Source of the DNA: Thoreauomyces humboldtii
Taxonomy: Eukaryota; Chytridiomycota; Chytridiomycetes; Spizellomycetales; Powellomycetaceae
NCBI GenBank assembly: GCA_027596035.1
Contig: JADGJA010000398.1
Span: 1-19,877 of the forward strand
Length of the DNA stretch: 19,877 bases
Direction: 5' to 3'
Position 1 is the stretch's first letter; the number at the start of each line of letters is the position of its first letter. The translations under genes were made by a program, and so were the position numbers. Positions 9,982 to 19,180 of the stretch are shown here, one piece after another. Under the pieces are notes generated by a model, which worked only from the letters and a program-made list of their open reading frames with translations, had not been told where the DNA came from and did no database searches.

Positions 9982-10488
9982 TGCTGCGAGAGGCAGAGGA
10001 GGAACTGCGTACAGAATCTTGCTGATTTTTCCCTTCCACACGGAAGGAACAGCATCCTCAACCATACAAGTGGAGATCGTGTTCCGTGCTCTGCATTCCC
10101 TGGCTGTCCAAGAGTGGTTTGGAGGTAATCGGATCCGCGCACTCGGCCGAGACGAGGAGTGCTGACCGAAGTCGTGGCACGCCCCTGAACAGAAGAAAGC
10201 TAGGTCTACCTAGGGGATGGTGGGTGGGTTTTTTGGGCGCAGGGTAAAGGTCTGCCGAACAATGACTATGTGAGGTAGAAGAGAAGGAGCGAGAAGGGGG
10301 AGATGCCATGTTCGTCCCAGCGCCCCTTTCCGTCCTGCGCCACCACACTTACTCCACCTATGCACCTGCAGTGAATCCCGATAATAGCCCTGCGATTGCT
10401 GTGGGCTGTGGGTGCTATTTTCGCTGTCCAAAACCGGTCTCCCGCCTCGCAAAACCGGATGCGCCCCAAAGGCAGGTCCGGTGGTCGA

Positions 10489-10494
10489 TATAAA
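10489..10494 (+). promoter_or_regulatory. TATA box of the small two-exon gene
   Basis: TATAAA in the context cgaTATAAAg lies 68 bases upstream of the ATG at 10562. That suits a start site about 30 bases downstream and a 5' UTR of about 40 bases. Confidence 0.55.
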
Positions 10495-10561
10495 GACAAG
10501 GGTGGGTGAATCTAGCCTCTGCATTGTTCGCAAACTAAGTTAAAGCTCATACCAAAAACCA

Positions 10562-10935
10562 ATGGTTGCACCACCTTCCGCATACATGGCCGTCGCACTC
10601 GCTACATCGCTTCGATCTCCCTCGACTGCTTCACAATCGCGCGCACCGAAATCCTCTTCCAACAAGCAGTCTCGAGTGGAGAAGAAACAGGTGAGGCGAT
10701 TCTTTCAAGCCCTACGGGTTGCTTCGCGTAAGTCCTTCCAGACGCTGATCAATATATGCAGGCGGTTTCGTCTTGGACCGCATCGTTCGGCATGTTCTAC
10801 CATCTCGCGGAGAAGATCACATCAGGGAAGTCGCGAGCAAAGGTCGGACCAGCTGCCGTTGCACCACCCACCCGCAAGGATGGATACGTCCTTCCGTCCG
10901 AACAAGGAACAATCGGCCAGCTTATCTCTGTGTAG
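10562..10935 (+). CDS. Small unrecognised protein, two exons
   Basis: Exons are 10562-10690 and 10762-10935, joined across a 71-base intron (donor gtgagg, acceptor atatgcag) in phase 0; the product is 100 residues. The N-terminus (about 1-43) is rich in Ser, Ala, Arg and Lys with no acidic residue before position 40, and ends RVEKKQ. It could be a mitochondrial targeting sequence or a basic disordered tail. The second exon encodes AVSSWTASFGMFYHLAEKI, a possible amphipathic helix, then a basic linker and KDGYVLPSEQGTIGQLISV at the end. There are no membrane segments. Codon choice in both exons is C-rich, as in the neighbouring housekeeping genes, and a TATA box sits at a sensible distance. 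I do not recognise the family. Without splicing the first exon would read into 40-odd codons of frame with poor composition. The gene stands alone between gene-poor stretches. Confidence 0.6.
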
Positions 10936-11593
10936 GACGAGATGAGATGATGTGGTGCACAAAGGCTCGCGGCACAGTCGATAGTAGACGATTCGTACAT
11001 ACCCAGATACTATACCCTAGACTTTACACCCCCGTACTCGTATGGAACAATGTAGTCCCTCAGTCGTGTCTTTTTTCGACCCACATTCCTCTCTCACGCT
11101 CTGCTTTGCGACGGTAACTTGATTCGACGCACATGCAAAACATGAATCAGGACCCCGGCAGTATCAGACTGAAAATGGCAGAAGGAACAAAGATTAACAA
11201 TCGGCGTTACTTACGATCTGATAGTCGGTATAGCGTGTCCGACAAGCTTCTCTCAAAAGTCGCCGTTACGGGTATAGCGGGCACAGTCGACAGCACCGGA
11301 CTCATCATGGGACGTTCTGCAATCGGCGGCCGTTGGCAATCGGCCGTTTCCTCCAAGACGCATAGCTGGGACAGCATCGTTGTGAATAAACTCGTGTAGT
11401 GCTGTCGCACCTAGCCTCCGGGCGCGCTCCCCCCTGGAGTATATATTGGAAAGGGCATATTAGGAAGTTCATGGAAAGCAGTGGGAATAACATTTGGCAG
11501 TGAAGTTACCGGTTCCCTAGAATCAATTTGACTTTCTTCGTTCCATATTGCCTTCCCTATGCTCCACGCAAGTCCAATCGAACATTGCTCACA
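10936..11593. other. No gene recognised
   Basis: Downstream region of the small gene. It contains short frames only; the phrase ggtatagcg occurs twice (about 11227 and 11273) without further repeat structure. A TATA-like tatatatt near 11442 has no plausible ORF behind it. Confidence 0.45.
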
Positions 11594-12046
11594 TCACCCG
11601 TTAGCAAGAGAGCGCCAGGGCAAGTCGAAGTAGCTGAGAATCTTGAACTCCCTCTCGTAGACTGCGAACTGAATCGCTGCGTAGACTTCCGTTGGATTGC
11701 TGCGGTCCATGTGTCAACTGGTCAATCGAGACATCTTTGAGCACCACGTATTCCTGTGCCTGTCCCGGAATCAAGTTCACCGTCTTGCCCGCCATGACCG
11801 TGTCGATGCGCTCCAAGGCGTCAGCCGCGGTCCTAAAGAACAAGGAGGTTGATTCTGGGGATGAGGGCCTCACAGTCTTGGTTCATTTCTGTAGGGTGTC
11901 ATATATGGAGGTCGATTCCTTGGACGCCCAGGCTGAGTACTTCCGAGTTCTGTGTTTTTGATATCAAAAACGGAGTCGGTGTGGTATTTTCCCAGGAGTG
12001 CGACGAAACGAAGCGGTTCCAACGGCGGGTTCTGGAGCACCACGTA
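11594..12046 (-). pseudogene. Broken protein-coding relic of unknown family
   Basis: On the minus strand three successive protein-like stretches lie in different frames. Bases 12046-11940 read YVVLQNPPLEPLRF and, further on, KYHTDSVFDIKNTELG. Bases 11942-11690 read KYSAWASKESTSIYDTLQK, a TGA stop (11885-11883), then ALERIDTVMAGKTVN and QEYVVLKDVS. Bases 11698-11594 read NPTEVYAAIQFAVYEREFKI, then LSYFDLPWRSLANG and a stop. Frame changes without good introns plus an internal stop point to a decayed gene. YVVL occurs in both the first and second stretches with similar flanking bases, so a fragment may be duplicated. One alternative is a 52-base intron (11940-11889, gtactc to ctacag) leading to a short frame that itself ends after 17 codons. 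I do not recognise the family. Confidence 0.4.
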
Positions 12047-12589
12047 TCGTTATGCATGTTTGGCAAGGGTCAATCGGGGCCGAGCATGTCCAGGTCGACA
12101 AGCTGTGAAGCTGTGTCACGTGAATGGTTAATGGTTGTCCCCCGTCCTTTTGGACAGCTAATTTTCTCGTCGACTCGGTTGAAGGGGGTCCGGGGGGTGT
12201 ACGACCACTTTGTTTGCGGTACCTTGTCCTGCCAAACCTCAGACATCCCACCACTCTCTTCTTAATGCGCCCAGTCTCTCGCTTTCTTGCAACGTAACCG
12301 CTTTCGTCAGCTATCCTTTCTCGGAGGCATAGCATCCCGCACCCTTGGCCACATGAGGCTTCGGCCCACCCGACCCTCAGGGCTTCCTGCAAGCCTCCTG
12401 CTGGTCGGAACCCCAAGCTCTTCGTCCCCGAGCACCCTCCATAGAGTGTGAATGAGCCCGCTCAACGGTTTCTACACCGCCTCCAGCACCTAGTAGCAAT
12501 CCGCATCGGGCAAGGCAACGTTGGACGCGACCATGGTGGGTATGCATGCCTGGTCGTTGCTGCACTCTTACAACTGACTGTTCGCCAGC
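12047..12589. other. No gene recognised; possible extension of the relic
   Basis: On the minus strand, about 12155-12060, a further short stretch reads SQLVDLDMLGPD followed by a TGA. It may be an upstream continuation of the relic at 11594-12046. The remainder shows no protein-like frame. Confidence 0.3.
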
Positions 12590-12899
12590 GCAGTTGCTCC
12601 CCGACTGTCACTTTTGGCTGCGCCGCCGTCCGCTCGGCTGGCTGTCTCGTCGGAGGTCGCGGTTGAGATCATGCAGGCGCTCCTTCGGCCCGCCCATGAC
12701 CTCTGCCGTCCTCGAGGTCGTTCTTTTTCTTTTGGTCCGGAGATGCGGCCGTGTCTACGGGGAAGCAAACTTGTTTTGTCTGGGCGAAACAAACCCGGCA
12801 AGAAGGCCGACAGCACCGTCGACGTTGCAAGCGGCGCTCCGTTGTGGTACCCCACCCTCGCGCATTTTTGAAGAACTTGCAAGCAACTCTCTCCTGATT
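12590..12899. repeat. Diverged first copy of the ~270-base tandem repeat
   Basis: It aligns in order, with many changes and indels, to the two copies downstream. Matching landmarks are ctgcgccgc, the ggctggctgt/ctcgtcgg segment, gggcgaaac, the gacagcac segment, and gtacccc followed by ctcgc and tttttgaa. The left edge is approximate. Confidence 0.45.
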
Positions 12900-13163
12900 G
12901 CCTGGTTTTCCGCATCCCCAGGGCGTTGGTCTGCACCGCTTCCAGCCGCCCGGTATCCGTCTGGTTGGTTGTTCTCGTCGTCGTCGGAGGGCGCGCCGAT
13001 TCACATCATGGGATCTCCTGGGCGAAACCCTGGGAAGAACCGGACAGCATTCTTAACCTTGCCGGGTGGTCTGTCGTAGTCCGCGGAAATTAGGGAGCAG
13101 GAGCGGTCATAGTACGGGTACCCTCGCTCGTTGTTGAAAACGACGCAGGTATCTCAACTGATA
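12900..13163. repeat. Tandem repeat copy 2 (264 bases)
   Basis: It begins at gcctggttttccgcatcccc and is followed directly by a close copy. It shares an exact run of 53 bases starting at tccgcggaaattaggg (13080 here, 13351 in the next copy), plus long near-identical flanks. It is non-coding as far as can be seen; open frames through it differ between copies. Confidence 0.85.
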
Positions 13164-13462
13164 GCCCGGTTTCCCCGCATTCCCAGCGCGTTGGCCTGCA
13201 CCGCTTCCGGCCGCCCGCTATCCGTCTGGTTGGCTGTCGTCGTCGTCGGACGGCGCGTCGACTCACATCATGGGAGATTTCCTCTTTCTGGGCGAAGCCC
13301 TGGGAAGAAACCGGACAGCATTCTTGACCTTGCCGGTTGGTCTGTCGTAATCCGCGGAAATTAGGGAGCAGGAGCGGTCATAGTACGGGTACCCTCGCTC
13401 GTTTTTGAAAACGACGCAGGTATCTCAACTAATTGCCCGGTTTCCCCGCATTCCCAGCGCGT
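13164..13462. repeat. Tandem repeat copy 3 (271 bases) plus 28-base start of a fourth
   Basis: Copy 3 spans 13164-13434. At 13435 the unit start (gcccggtttccccgcattcc) recurs and matches for 28 bases, then the sequence leaves the repeat. Copies 2 and 3 differ by a few substitutions and a short insertion near 13270-13280. Confidence 0.85.
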
Positions 13463-13494
13463 ATGCCGTCGGCTCCCTGCGTTTGCCAGGCATG

Positions 13495-13983
13495 TTAGAG
13501 TGTCGATAGCACGCTTGACTTCGCACCTCGTGGTCGGGGTTGACTTCCTATGCTTGTCCTGGCGTCGGGCTGGAACCCGCCGAGCGGCCGCTGGGGGGAC
13601 GAGGGGGTGGATGGATCCTTATACGGTATATACAAAGATATGAACAATACATATAGAGTACTTTTTGCTCGACGCTTCATAGATTCGAATCGATCCGTGA
13701 GAAATACATTTTGGGGCAAGAGTCTGCAGCAGGTCAACCGAACGCCCGCCAGTGCGTATCGTCTTGAGAACGAAGTCAGCAGGATCTTATTTTGAAATTC
13801 AGAGTCCGCTTCGGCGTCCATCATTCTCAGGGCACATGAGATTTGGATGACTTCACAAAGCAGAAAAGTTGCCGTCGTTTGTAGGTCCAGGTCCCAGACG
13901 ACGAAGCAGAGATCTCCTGCGAAGAGAATACCGCCATCAGAGCTCGTTTCTTTGCGAGCAATGCCAGGCTGTCTTCGCGCTCG
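13495..13983 (-). pseudogene. Open protein-like frame, possible terminal exon or relic
   Basis: This minus-strand frame is open for 162 codons without needing a start. It reads GGILFAGDLCFVVWDLDLQ, then CEVIQISCALRMMDAEADSE and SRRYALAGVRLTCCRLLPQN, ending in a proline-rich tail before the stop at 13495. A pyrimidine-rich acceptor (ttctcttcgcag, ending at 13917) would make 13916-13495 a last exon. No convincing upstream exon connects to it, and bases 13984-14560 show only short frames. The first ATG, at 13824, would leave only 109 residues. The family is not recognised. Codon use is less biased than in the genes at 1-8.6 kb. Confidence 0.25.
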
Positions 13984-14819
13984 TCAGTACGGTCAAGCAT
14001 GCTGCAATGAATTGACAACATTGTCGTTTGCTGCAAATCAAGGCTGTCTCCCTTTGGCGGCGCGGTCAACTCCTGCAAAACCTAGGGTGTGGGGCAGTGG
14101 AAGACTACATAGACTACGTAGACTTTACTATGAAAATGAGTGGAGAACCCAGTGGCAAATCTGGTCTACGCTAGATTCAGCTTATCGACTACCATTTGGA
14201 GATGGTTGGATTTCTCGGATCTACACTAGACACCCTGGGATCCGTAAACTTCTTTCGACTTCTCGATTGGGATCACGAGAATCATAAGGAAATGCTTCCT
14301 CTTTGAGGATAAGTTACTTTGATATGGCGAGGACGGGATCGTGCTCGGTCGTGCTCTGAGTCTGCGAAAGATTGTCATCGACACATGATGCTGTCGAACC
14401 TCCTCGAACGGCTTCTCAGCGGCACACGACGGCGCGCCACGGCGACTGTCTCCGCTAGCTCGTCCAAGCAACGTACGACATCTCCCTGATTTGTCTTCTT
14501 CAAAGACGGCGGTGGGCCTCGGTTCCCTCATGTTGGTGTTGAGGCGGAGCTTGAAGATGAGTGCACGTTTCGCTTCGGTCAGGAACTGACTTTCCGTTTT
14601 CCTACTGATACCGCGTCAAGAATGGGAGGATATCATCATTCGTTGATCGCAGGCTTACTTCAAGGCCTATCCGCACATAGAATTGAGGGGCTATAGAGAG
14701 ACAGATCGAACTTTTCCGTTTCTACTTGATCAACCATTCACGCAGAAACTGGATGAACAGAGTAGCAAGCGAAATGCCTCATCTCTAAAGCCCTATTTCC
14801 TGGCCTCGCGGAACACAAT
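13984..14819. other. No gene recognised
   Basis: Only short frames occur on both strands. A minus-strand frame at 14531-14226 is open for 101 codons but has no recognisable motif or supporting promoter. Confidence 0.4.
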
Positions 14820-15770
14820 TTAGAACAATTGCGGACCCCAGCTTTGAATTGAAGCACGCCGAGCGTGTAAATCTCCCACACTCGAGTAGGTAGTGCCTTT
14901 CTCAGGGATTTGGACTCCAGCTTCTTTTAAATCAAGGCTCCTTGAATTGCTGACTGTATATTCAATACGAGCGCGGGGATCCACCGAATCTTGCACAGCA
15001 CGAATCAAAAGCTTTACGTACCGTGATGATGCTTGCACAGATTGCCAACGTATCAGAACATTCTTGTCTCTGTGGTCCACTGCAGCATCATAGTGGATAT
15101 TGGATATGCCGGTCATACATCCGAGCTTCACGTCCCCCATACGGCCTAGGCTGCCATGAGCACTTGACCTTTCCTTCGTGATGGTTCTGAGATTCTCGTA
15201 TCCATCTGGAAAGTGCGATCGAAATGGTCCGCCGCTGTCCAACTCAAGGAAACGTTTACTCCAGCCAGGCACAAGCATGTGTCATCCGTGAGGCTCTCGT
15301 TGCGATCGGAAGCCATGAATACCGGTAAGCCAGCCGGATGGCTTGCATTGTGGGCAGTTTTTAGCATGACTTGACGGAGGACCCTGTTTCTGACGTTGCC
15401 TTCCACTCAAACAATGGCAAGGTTCAAGAAAGTCTATTTGCCTGCGGGTCAGAAATAGGCTGAGCAACTTCGACGAATGCTTCCTCGCATGCTCATCACT
15501 CTGATACGTATGACGGTATTGGTTTGGACATGGGAGACAGCCGTTCCTCCAAACTCCCAGTGTAGAGAGAAGAAGCCCGGAAAAGTCTTGAGCCCAGTTT
15601 TTTTCCGTCGTCATTTGCAAACGTACTTAAGACAAAGACTCTGCGCGATCCCATGGAGGCTACACTCTCCACGGCGTGTTCCAATGTGGTCAACGCATGG
15701 TCGCCAAACGAATGCTCATTTGGATAGGTGGGAAGTGCTGTAGCAAGGAGAGAGACAGCAATGATGGTGG
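14820..15770 (-). pseudogene. Probable decayed gene with several protein-like frames, family unknown
   Basis: Read on the minus strand, bases 15770-15600 give a hydrophobic, signal-peptide-like start (AVSLLATALP) and FGDHALTTLEHAVESVASMG. In that frame GCCACC is followed by ATC, not ATG, at 15765-15763. Bases 15430-15240 give a second stretch (VEGNVRNRVLRQVMLKTAHN, then LPVFMASDRNESLTDDT), preceded by TFLNLAIV and an in-frame TGA. Bases 15278-14820 give an intact 152-codon ORF with its own ATG (LDSGGPFRSHFPDGYENL, HYDAAVDHRDKNVLIRW, IEYTVSNSRSLDLKEAGVQI). The pieces overlap in different frames and no GT-AG introns of normal length join them cleanly. A decayed gene is the simplest reading. The last ORF alone could still be a small real gene. 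Confidence 0.35.
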
Positions 15771-15795
15771 CACAGTCACGCTGCCCACCCAGGAG

Positions 15796-15803
15796 TATAT
15801 AAG
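15796..15803 (+). promoter_or_regulatory. TATA box upstream of a truncated ORF
   Basis: TATATAAG lies 79 bases upstream of the ATG at 15875, followed by a pyrimidine-rich ctcgcttctctctac stretch, a typical fungal core promoter layout. On the opposite strand it reads as a weaker TATA facing the relic at 14820-15770. Confidence 0.5.
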
Positions 15804-15874
15804 GAGCGACTGTGAACCTGCAGCCCTCGCTTCTCTCTACGCGCAGTGGGGTTTCCCACAGTCTTTTCCAAACC

Positions 15875-15991
15875 ATGTCCTCCCTTGACACCCAAATCAT
15901 CACGTCAATCCTCAGTCCTCACGGCGGTGAACTCCCCAGACGCGAAGTAGATTTGGTGTCTGCCCCTCTGCGCGGGGGGGTCAATTTTTGA
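15875..15991 (+). CDS. 38-codon ORF, possibly the stump of a truncated gene
   Basis: The ATG is in good context (aaccATGTCC) behind a TATA box. The frame encodes MSSLDTQIITSILSPHGGEL and continues through RREVDLVSAPLRGG to a TGA just after a run of seven G (about 15974-15980). Codons up to the G run look coding (ctt gac acc caa atc atc acg). Beyond it there is no continuing frame. It may be a gene cut short, a first exon whose partner is lost, or a short peptide. The family is not recognised. Confidence 0.35.
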   Translation: MSSLDTQIITSILSPHGGELPRREVDLVSAPLRGGVNF

Positions 15992-16490
15992 AACCCGCAA
16001 TGTTTCTACGGAACATATGCGATCTTTATAAAATATAAGATGAAAATGACAAAAGACGGTCCATGAAGACCAAGTCGATCCCATCCTGCCACTGAAATGT
16101 TGAGGGTACGCAATGTCGAAGTGGAGGGCGTGATGCAATGCCTTGGTCTGGCAGCCCACCTCTTCTCGGTGGAATGTGCTACTGCAATTGTTACTTCAGA
16201 CCTATACCCTAGTAGCCGTACCGGTACTCCGGCACTGAACTGGCAACGAGGAGTAAGCGAGGAGTCCTTAGCTATAGATATAGCCATTGGATACTGCTAT
16301 AGACATGGCCATAGCATCGCAGAGCTTTACACATCTTGCGAATCAAATAGAGATCACATAACGTGGGGTCCTGAGCGTTGTCCAGATCTTAGCGTTTCGA
16401 TATCACTCAGTCGGATGCACGAAGATGGCAACCTACAAGGAAGATGGTCCAAAGAAGGGAATCGAGGCTCAACGCCGTTCTGATGATTAT
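15992..16490. other. No gene recognised (downstream of F-box/LRR gene)
   Basis: The region includes two related phrases, ctatagatatagcca (about 16269) and ctatagacatggcca (about 16297), which form a short imperfect repeat. A plus-strand frame of 128 codons shows no recognisable motif. Confidence 0.4.
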
Positions 16491-18393
16491 CTACAGCGGA
16501 TCCCGAGCCCAATCAAAAACATCATCGTCCCCACGCGCCGTCCCCTCCATCGTGTTTTCGCCCCAAACCCTCACACTCACTCCAGCACGTCTCATCATCC
16601 CAGCACATCTCGCATCCAGCTGCCTGGTAAGCACCAGTGTTTCGAGCCCTGTCCCGACAAGACCCTTCCACCCCGACTCCGTTAACCCGCTGCAGTCCAA
16701 AGCAAGGTGTTTTAGATTCCTCAACTTCGATACCGCCATAGCGGACCTGTCCGTAATGCGAATCGCTTGAGACGCATCCCCGTCCAGAGGCAAAAGATCC
16801 AAGCTCCTCAAGGAAGGGAGGCCGTGCGCAATAACACAAAGGTCCTCGTCCGAGGGAAAGCCAGCCGGCCATCCATTGCAACGTAAGGTCAACGACCAGA
16901 GTTTCGGAAACGCGGAAATCATATCTTCCAGATCGCTGCGAGGTACCGAGTCGAATTCCTGAATCGACAGAACTCGGAGACGCGGGAGCACGGCGGACGC
17001 GAGTAGAGAGACTGCAAGTTGGGCATGCTGGATACGGAGCGCCGTGAGCGTCGCTGGCAGGCGGGAGGGCAACAGGGAAGCATCGAGCGAGGATCCCAAA
17101 AGTTCCATTACTTGTAGATTTGGAGCATGTGATGCCATGGTGATGCAAGCGTTGATGTTTCGTGCTTCGCCCTGAATGAACAAGCATCCTGAGCAGCGGA
17201 GCCGTTTCAGCATTGGTGCTGAGGAAAGCTCAAGGTCGGCGGGAAAACTGATGCTATCCAATTCAAGCTCCTGCAATGTTGAGCAGTCATTCCAAGCATT
17301 TATTAATGCGGAAGCAGAAAAGCGAGAGTTGCGTTGGCCGCGAGAGTCGAGAGTCAGGGATGCAAGGCGAGGCAGGGTATCGACGGCTAGGCGTACGAGG
17401 GTGTTCGGAGCGGCGGTGACGGCTCCATCGCAAATGACGAGGCGGCAGATGTTGGGGAAAAACAGCAGCAACGTACTTCAGAGTCATCAGTTCAAATTGG
17501 TGAACCAAGAAAGCAGACGGAGCAACTCACGCAAAACATCTGTCAGTGGGAAGCAACCCAGCGAGCTCATCCTTCAGCTGCTGATCAACGCACGTTCTTT
17601 CGAATCCATCCAGCGCGCATTCCCCTCGATGCTTCATCCTCGGAAACATCTCTGAGCCAAAGACCGAGTCCACTTCGTCCAGCGTCTTCGCCAATAGGAC
17701 CAGCTGATCTTTCCTGTCCTGGGCGAGCATCATGCCACCAGCTGTTTCTCGGCACGCGCAGATCGCAGAAATGTCAGCCGCATGCAGGCCCTTCCAGAAA
17801 CCTCTCGGAAGCCACTCTATCCACCGCGCTCGCTTGATCAAGTCTCTGACAAAACCCGACGGTGCGCGTCGGACCCGATTCAGGTTTCGGATATGCATGG
17901 CTGCGTGCACATGGATCCGGCCCGCCAGAGCAGCTGGAGGGTCGATCGATACAGCTCTTGCGTACGAGAGCGCCAATCCTCGCATGAAGCGATCAGTCTG
18001 AGCCGTTCCGTCTAAGGAAGGGTTGCGATAGAGAAACTCTTGACCAATCTTGGAGAATGCGCGTGATACAAGTGAGAAGGCATGGAGAGCCGACTGCTGT
18101 TCCGGTGGTGGCAAGGCGTACACGTCGCTGCAGATCCTCGCCCAGACCTCCCAGGGAAGGACAGGAAACGAGGGCCGTCCCGAAGCCTGCGTAGCAGTGA
18201 GAATCCGATTTCCGCAATTGGCAACCGAGGACGGGACTGGGGAGACGATGTGCTGATGAGCGGGGCGCCTGCAAGCGGAAGCCTGGGGAGACTTGGTCTT
18301 CGTCTGCAGTGCCGGAGAGGACGTGGCGAACCATTGAGCTTGGAACATCTCGTCGCTTCCTTGGACTTCAGCCGGAGAGGAAGGCGGACTCAT
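16491..18393 (-). CDS. F-box protein with C-terminal leucine-rich repeats, two exons
   Basis: Exons are 18393-17531 and 17475-16491, with a 55-base intron (donor gtgagt, acceptor tgaag, branch-like ctgatgac); the product is 615 residues. Residues ~76-123 form an F-box-like domain: FPVLPWEVWARICSDV, then LHAFSLVSRAFSKIGQEFLY. A helical middle region follows (~130-287). The second exon (~288-615) carries irregular leucine-rich repeats, for example LASLTLDSRG, CSTLQELELDSI, LPRLRVLSIQEF, LPSLRSLDLLPL and LRNLKHLALDCSGL. Such proteins act as substrate receptors of SCF ubiquitin ligases: the F-box binds Skp1 and the LRRs bind the target. They are numerous and fast-changing in basidiomycetes. The first ATG of the open frame is at 18393 (context taagATGAG); the frame extends upstream only to a GTG at 18522, which is not a credible start. 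The intron puts the LRR half in a separate exon. The target is unknown. Confidence 0.82.
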
Positions 18394-18791
18394 CTTAATA
18401 TGACTTCCGAGATGCCTGTTTCCCACTTTGTGAAGAAGGCGATACGATCCGCTTCTGCACTGGGCAAAGATCAGCACCACGGCACTGGAGCCTCTGTCTT
18501 TACGGTAGGCAAACCCTACCACGGAGCCGGTATTCCCGTTGCGATTTCGGGGGGTTTCCTGCTCACAGCAGCACTCGACACAGTACTGGTCGTCCTGGTC
18601 GTGCCCATTCTTTTCGCGAGGCGAACGATCGGGCCCTTCACTCCTCTCCCTGTACTTCTCTCTTCACAGACACCAAGATTCCAACCTCTTCTCCGCACTG
18701 CCACCAATCCGCAACTTACCGGTACTTAACCCTGGTCCATTTTCTCTTCCACCTCCCCAAAGCGGAGCATTTGCCTTGGAGGATCATTGCG
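18394..18791. promoter_or_regulatory. Upstream region of the F-box/LRR gene
   Basis: 398 bases separate the F-box start (minus) from the short plus-strand ORF at 18792. On the plus strand a pyrimidine-rich ctccctgtacttctctcttc (18646-18665) resembles a fungal transcription start region. There is no clear TATA box in either direction. Confidence 0.3.
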
Positions 18792-18947
18792 ATGGAGGCA
18801 CGTGTCAAGGATATCGTCAGCTACAGGTGCAACGACGACCACTACCTATTGTGTGCCACCGCTAGGAGCTCAGCGCCCCCTACTGGGAAAGCCAGCGTAC
18901 GGTTTCAAGTTTGGTGGAAGAGGCATTGCGCTTGGAAAGAGATGTGA
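18792..18947 (+). CDS. 51-codon ORF running into the inverted repeat, probably a truncated gene
   Basis: The frame starts ATGGAGGCACG and encodes MEARVKDIVSYRCNDDHYLL. From 18885 it enters the left arm of the inverted repeat, reading GKASVRFQVWWKRHCAWKEM and then TGA. The first ~20 codons have the C-rich codon choice of real genes here. The same frame in the right arm reads GKASVQFQVWWKRHCA and then TGA where the left arm has TGG (Trp). Either a gene fragment was copied into both arms, or the arms are an unrelated element joined by chance to a coding start. The family is not recognised. Confidence 0.3.
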   Translation: MEARVKDIVSYRCNDDHYLLCATARSSAPPTGKASVRFQVWWKRHCAWKEM

Positions 18948-18997
18948 TGCAGCAAAGGAGGGCACAGCTGCGGAACCTCTGAGGAACCTGCCGGTAC
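18885..18997 (+). repeat. Left arm of a 113-base inverted repeat
   Basis: It matches the reverse complement of 19181-19293 without gaps over 113 bases with five differences (95.6% identity). All five are transitions (four G/A, one C/T). The spacer is 183 bases with no recognisable gene. Confidence 0.9.
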
Positions 18998-19180
18998 TTC
19001 TACGTAGTCGGCAATCAGGTCCCGAGCGGCTCTTCTCCTCTCGTCTCTTGTACAGTACGGTAGTGCCACCCTGCAGCTTGCTCAACCAAGGTCCAGTGCT
19101 CCTTCAACCTTCCCGACGCTAGGCACATGTCTCAACAGTTCATGTCATTGGGTCGGAACGGATCCCCGCCTTGTAAGTAC

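Larger units (their letters stand above)
8591..10561. other. Gene-poor stretch of about 2 kb
   Basis: It includes the 5' region of the SLC35F6-like gene (a pyrimidine-rich acceptor-like ttttcag near 8675 on the minus strand could close a 5' UTR intron). The rest holds only short frames without protein-like content. A short GTCCCGT-based repeat (9920-9981) and the promoter of the small gene at 10562 are listed separately. No tRNA or other RNA gene could be supported. Confidence 0.5.

Noticed and set aside
9735..10142. 135-codon minus-strand ORF
   Set aside because: It lies over the GTCCCGT repeat and has no conserved motif, promoter or splice support.
12546..13079. 177-codon plus-strand ORF across the tandem repeat
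   Set aside because: It is open by chance: the frame is not kept between repeat copies and the composition is not protein-like.
18394..18522. 43-residue N-terminal extension of the F-box protein from a GTG
   Set aside because: It has no ATG; the first ATG at 18393 gives a complete protein.
17176..18729. Plus-strand frames of 159 and 215 codons
   Set aside because: They are antisense to the F-box/LRR gene, whose domain content is clear on the minus strand.
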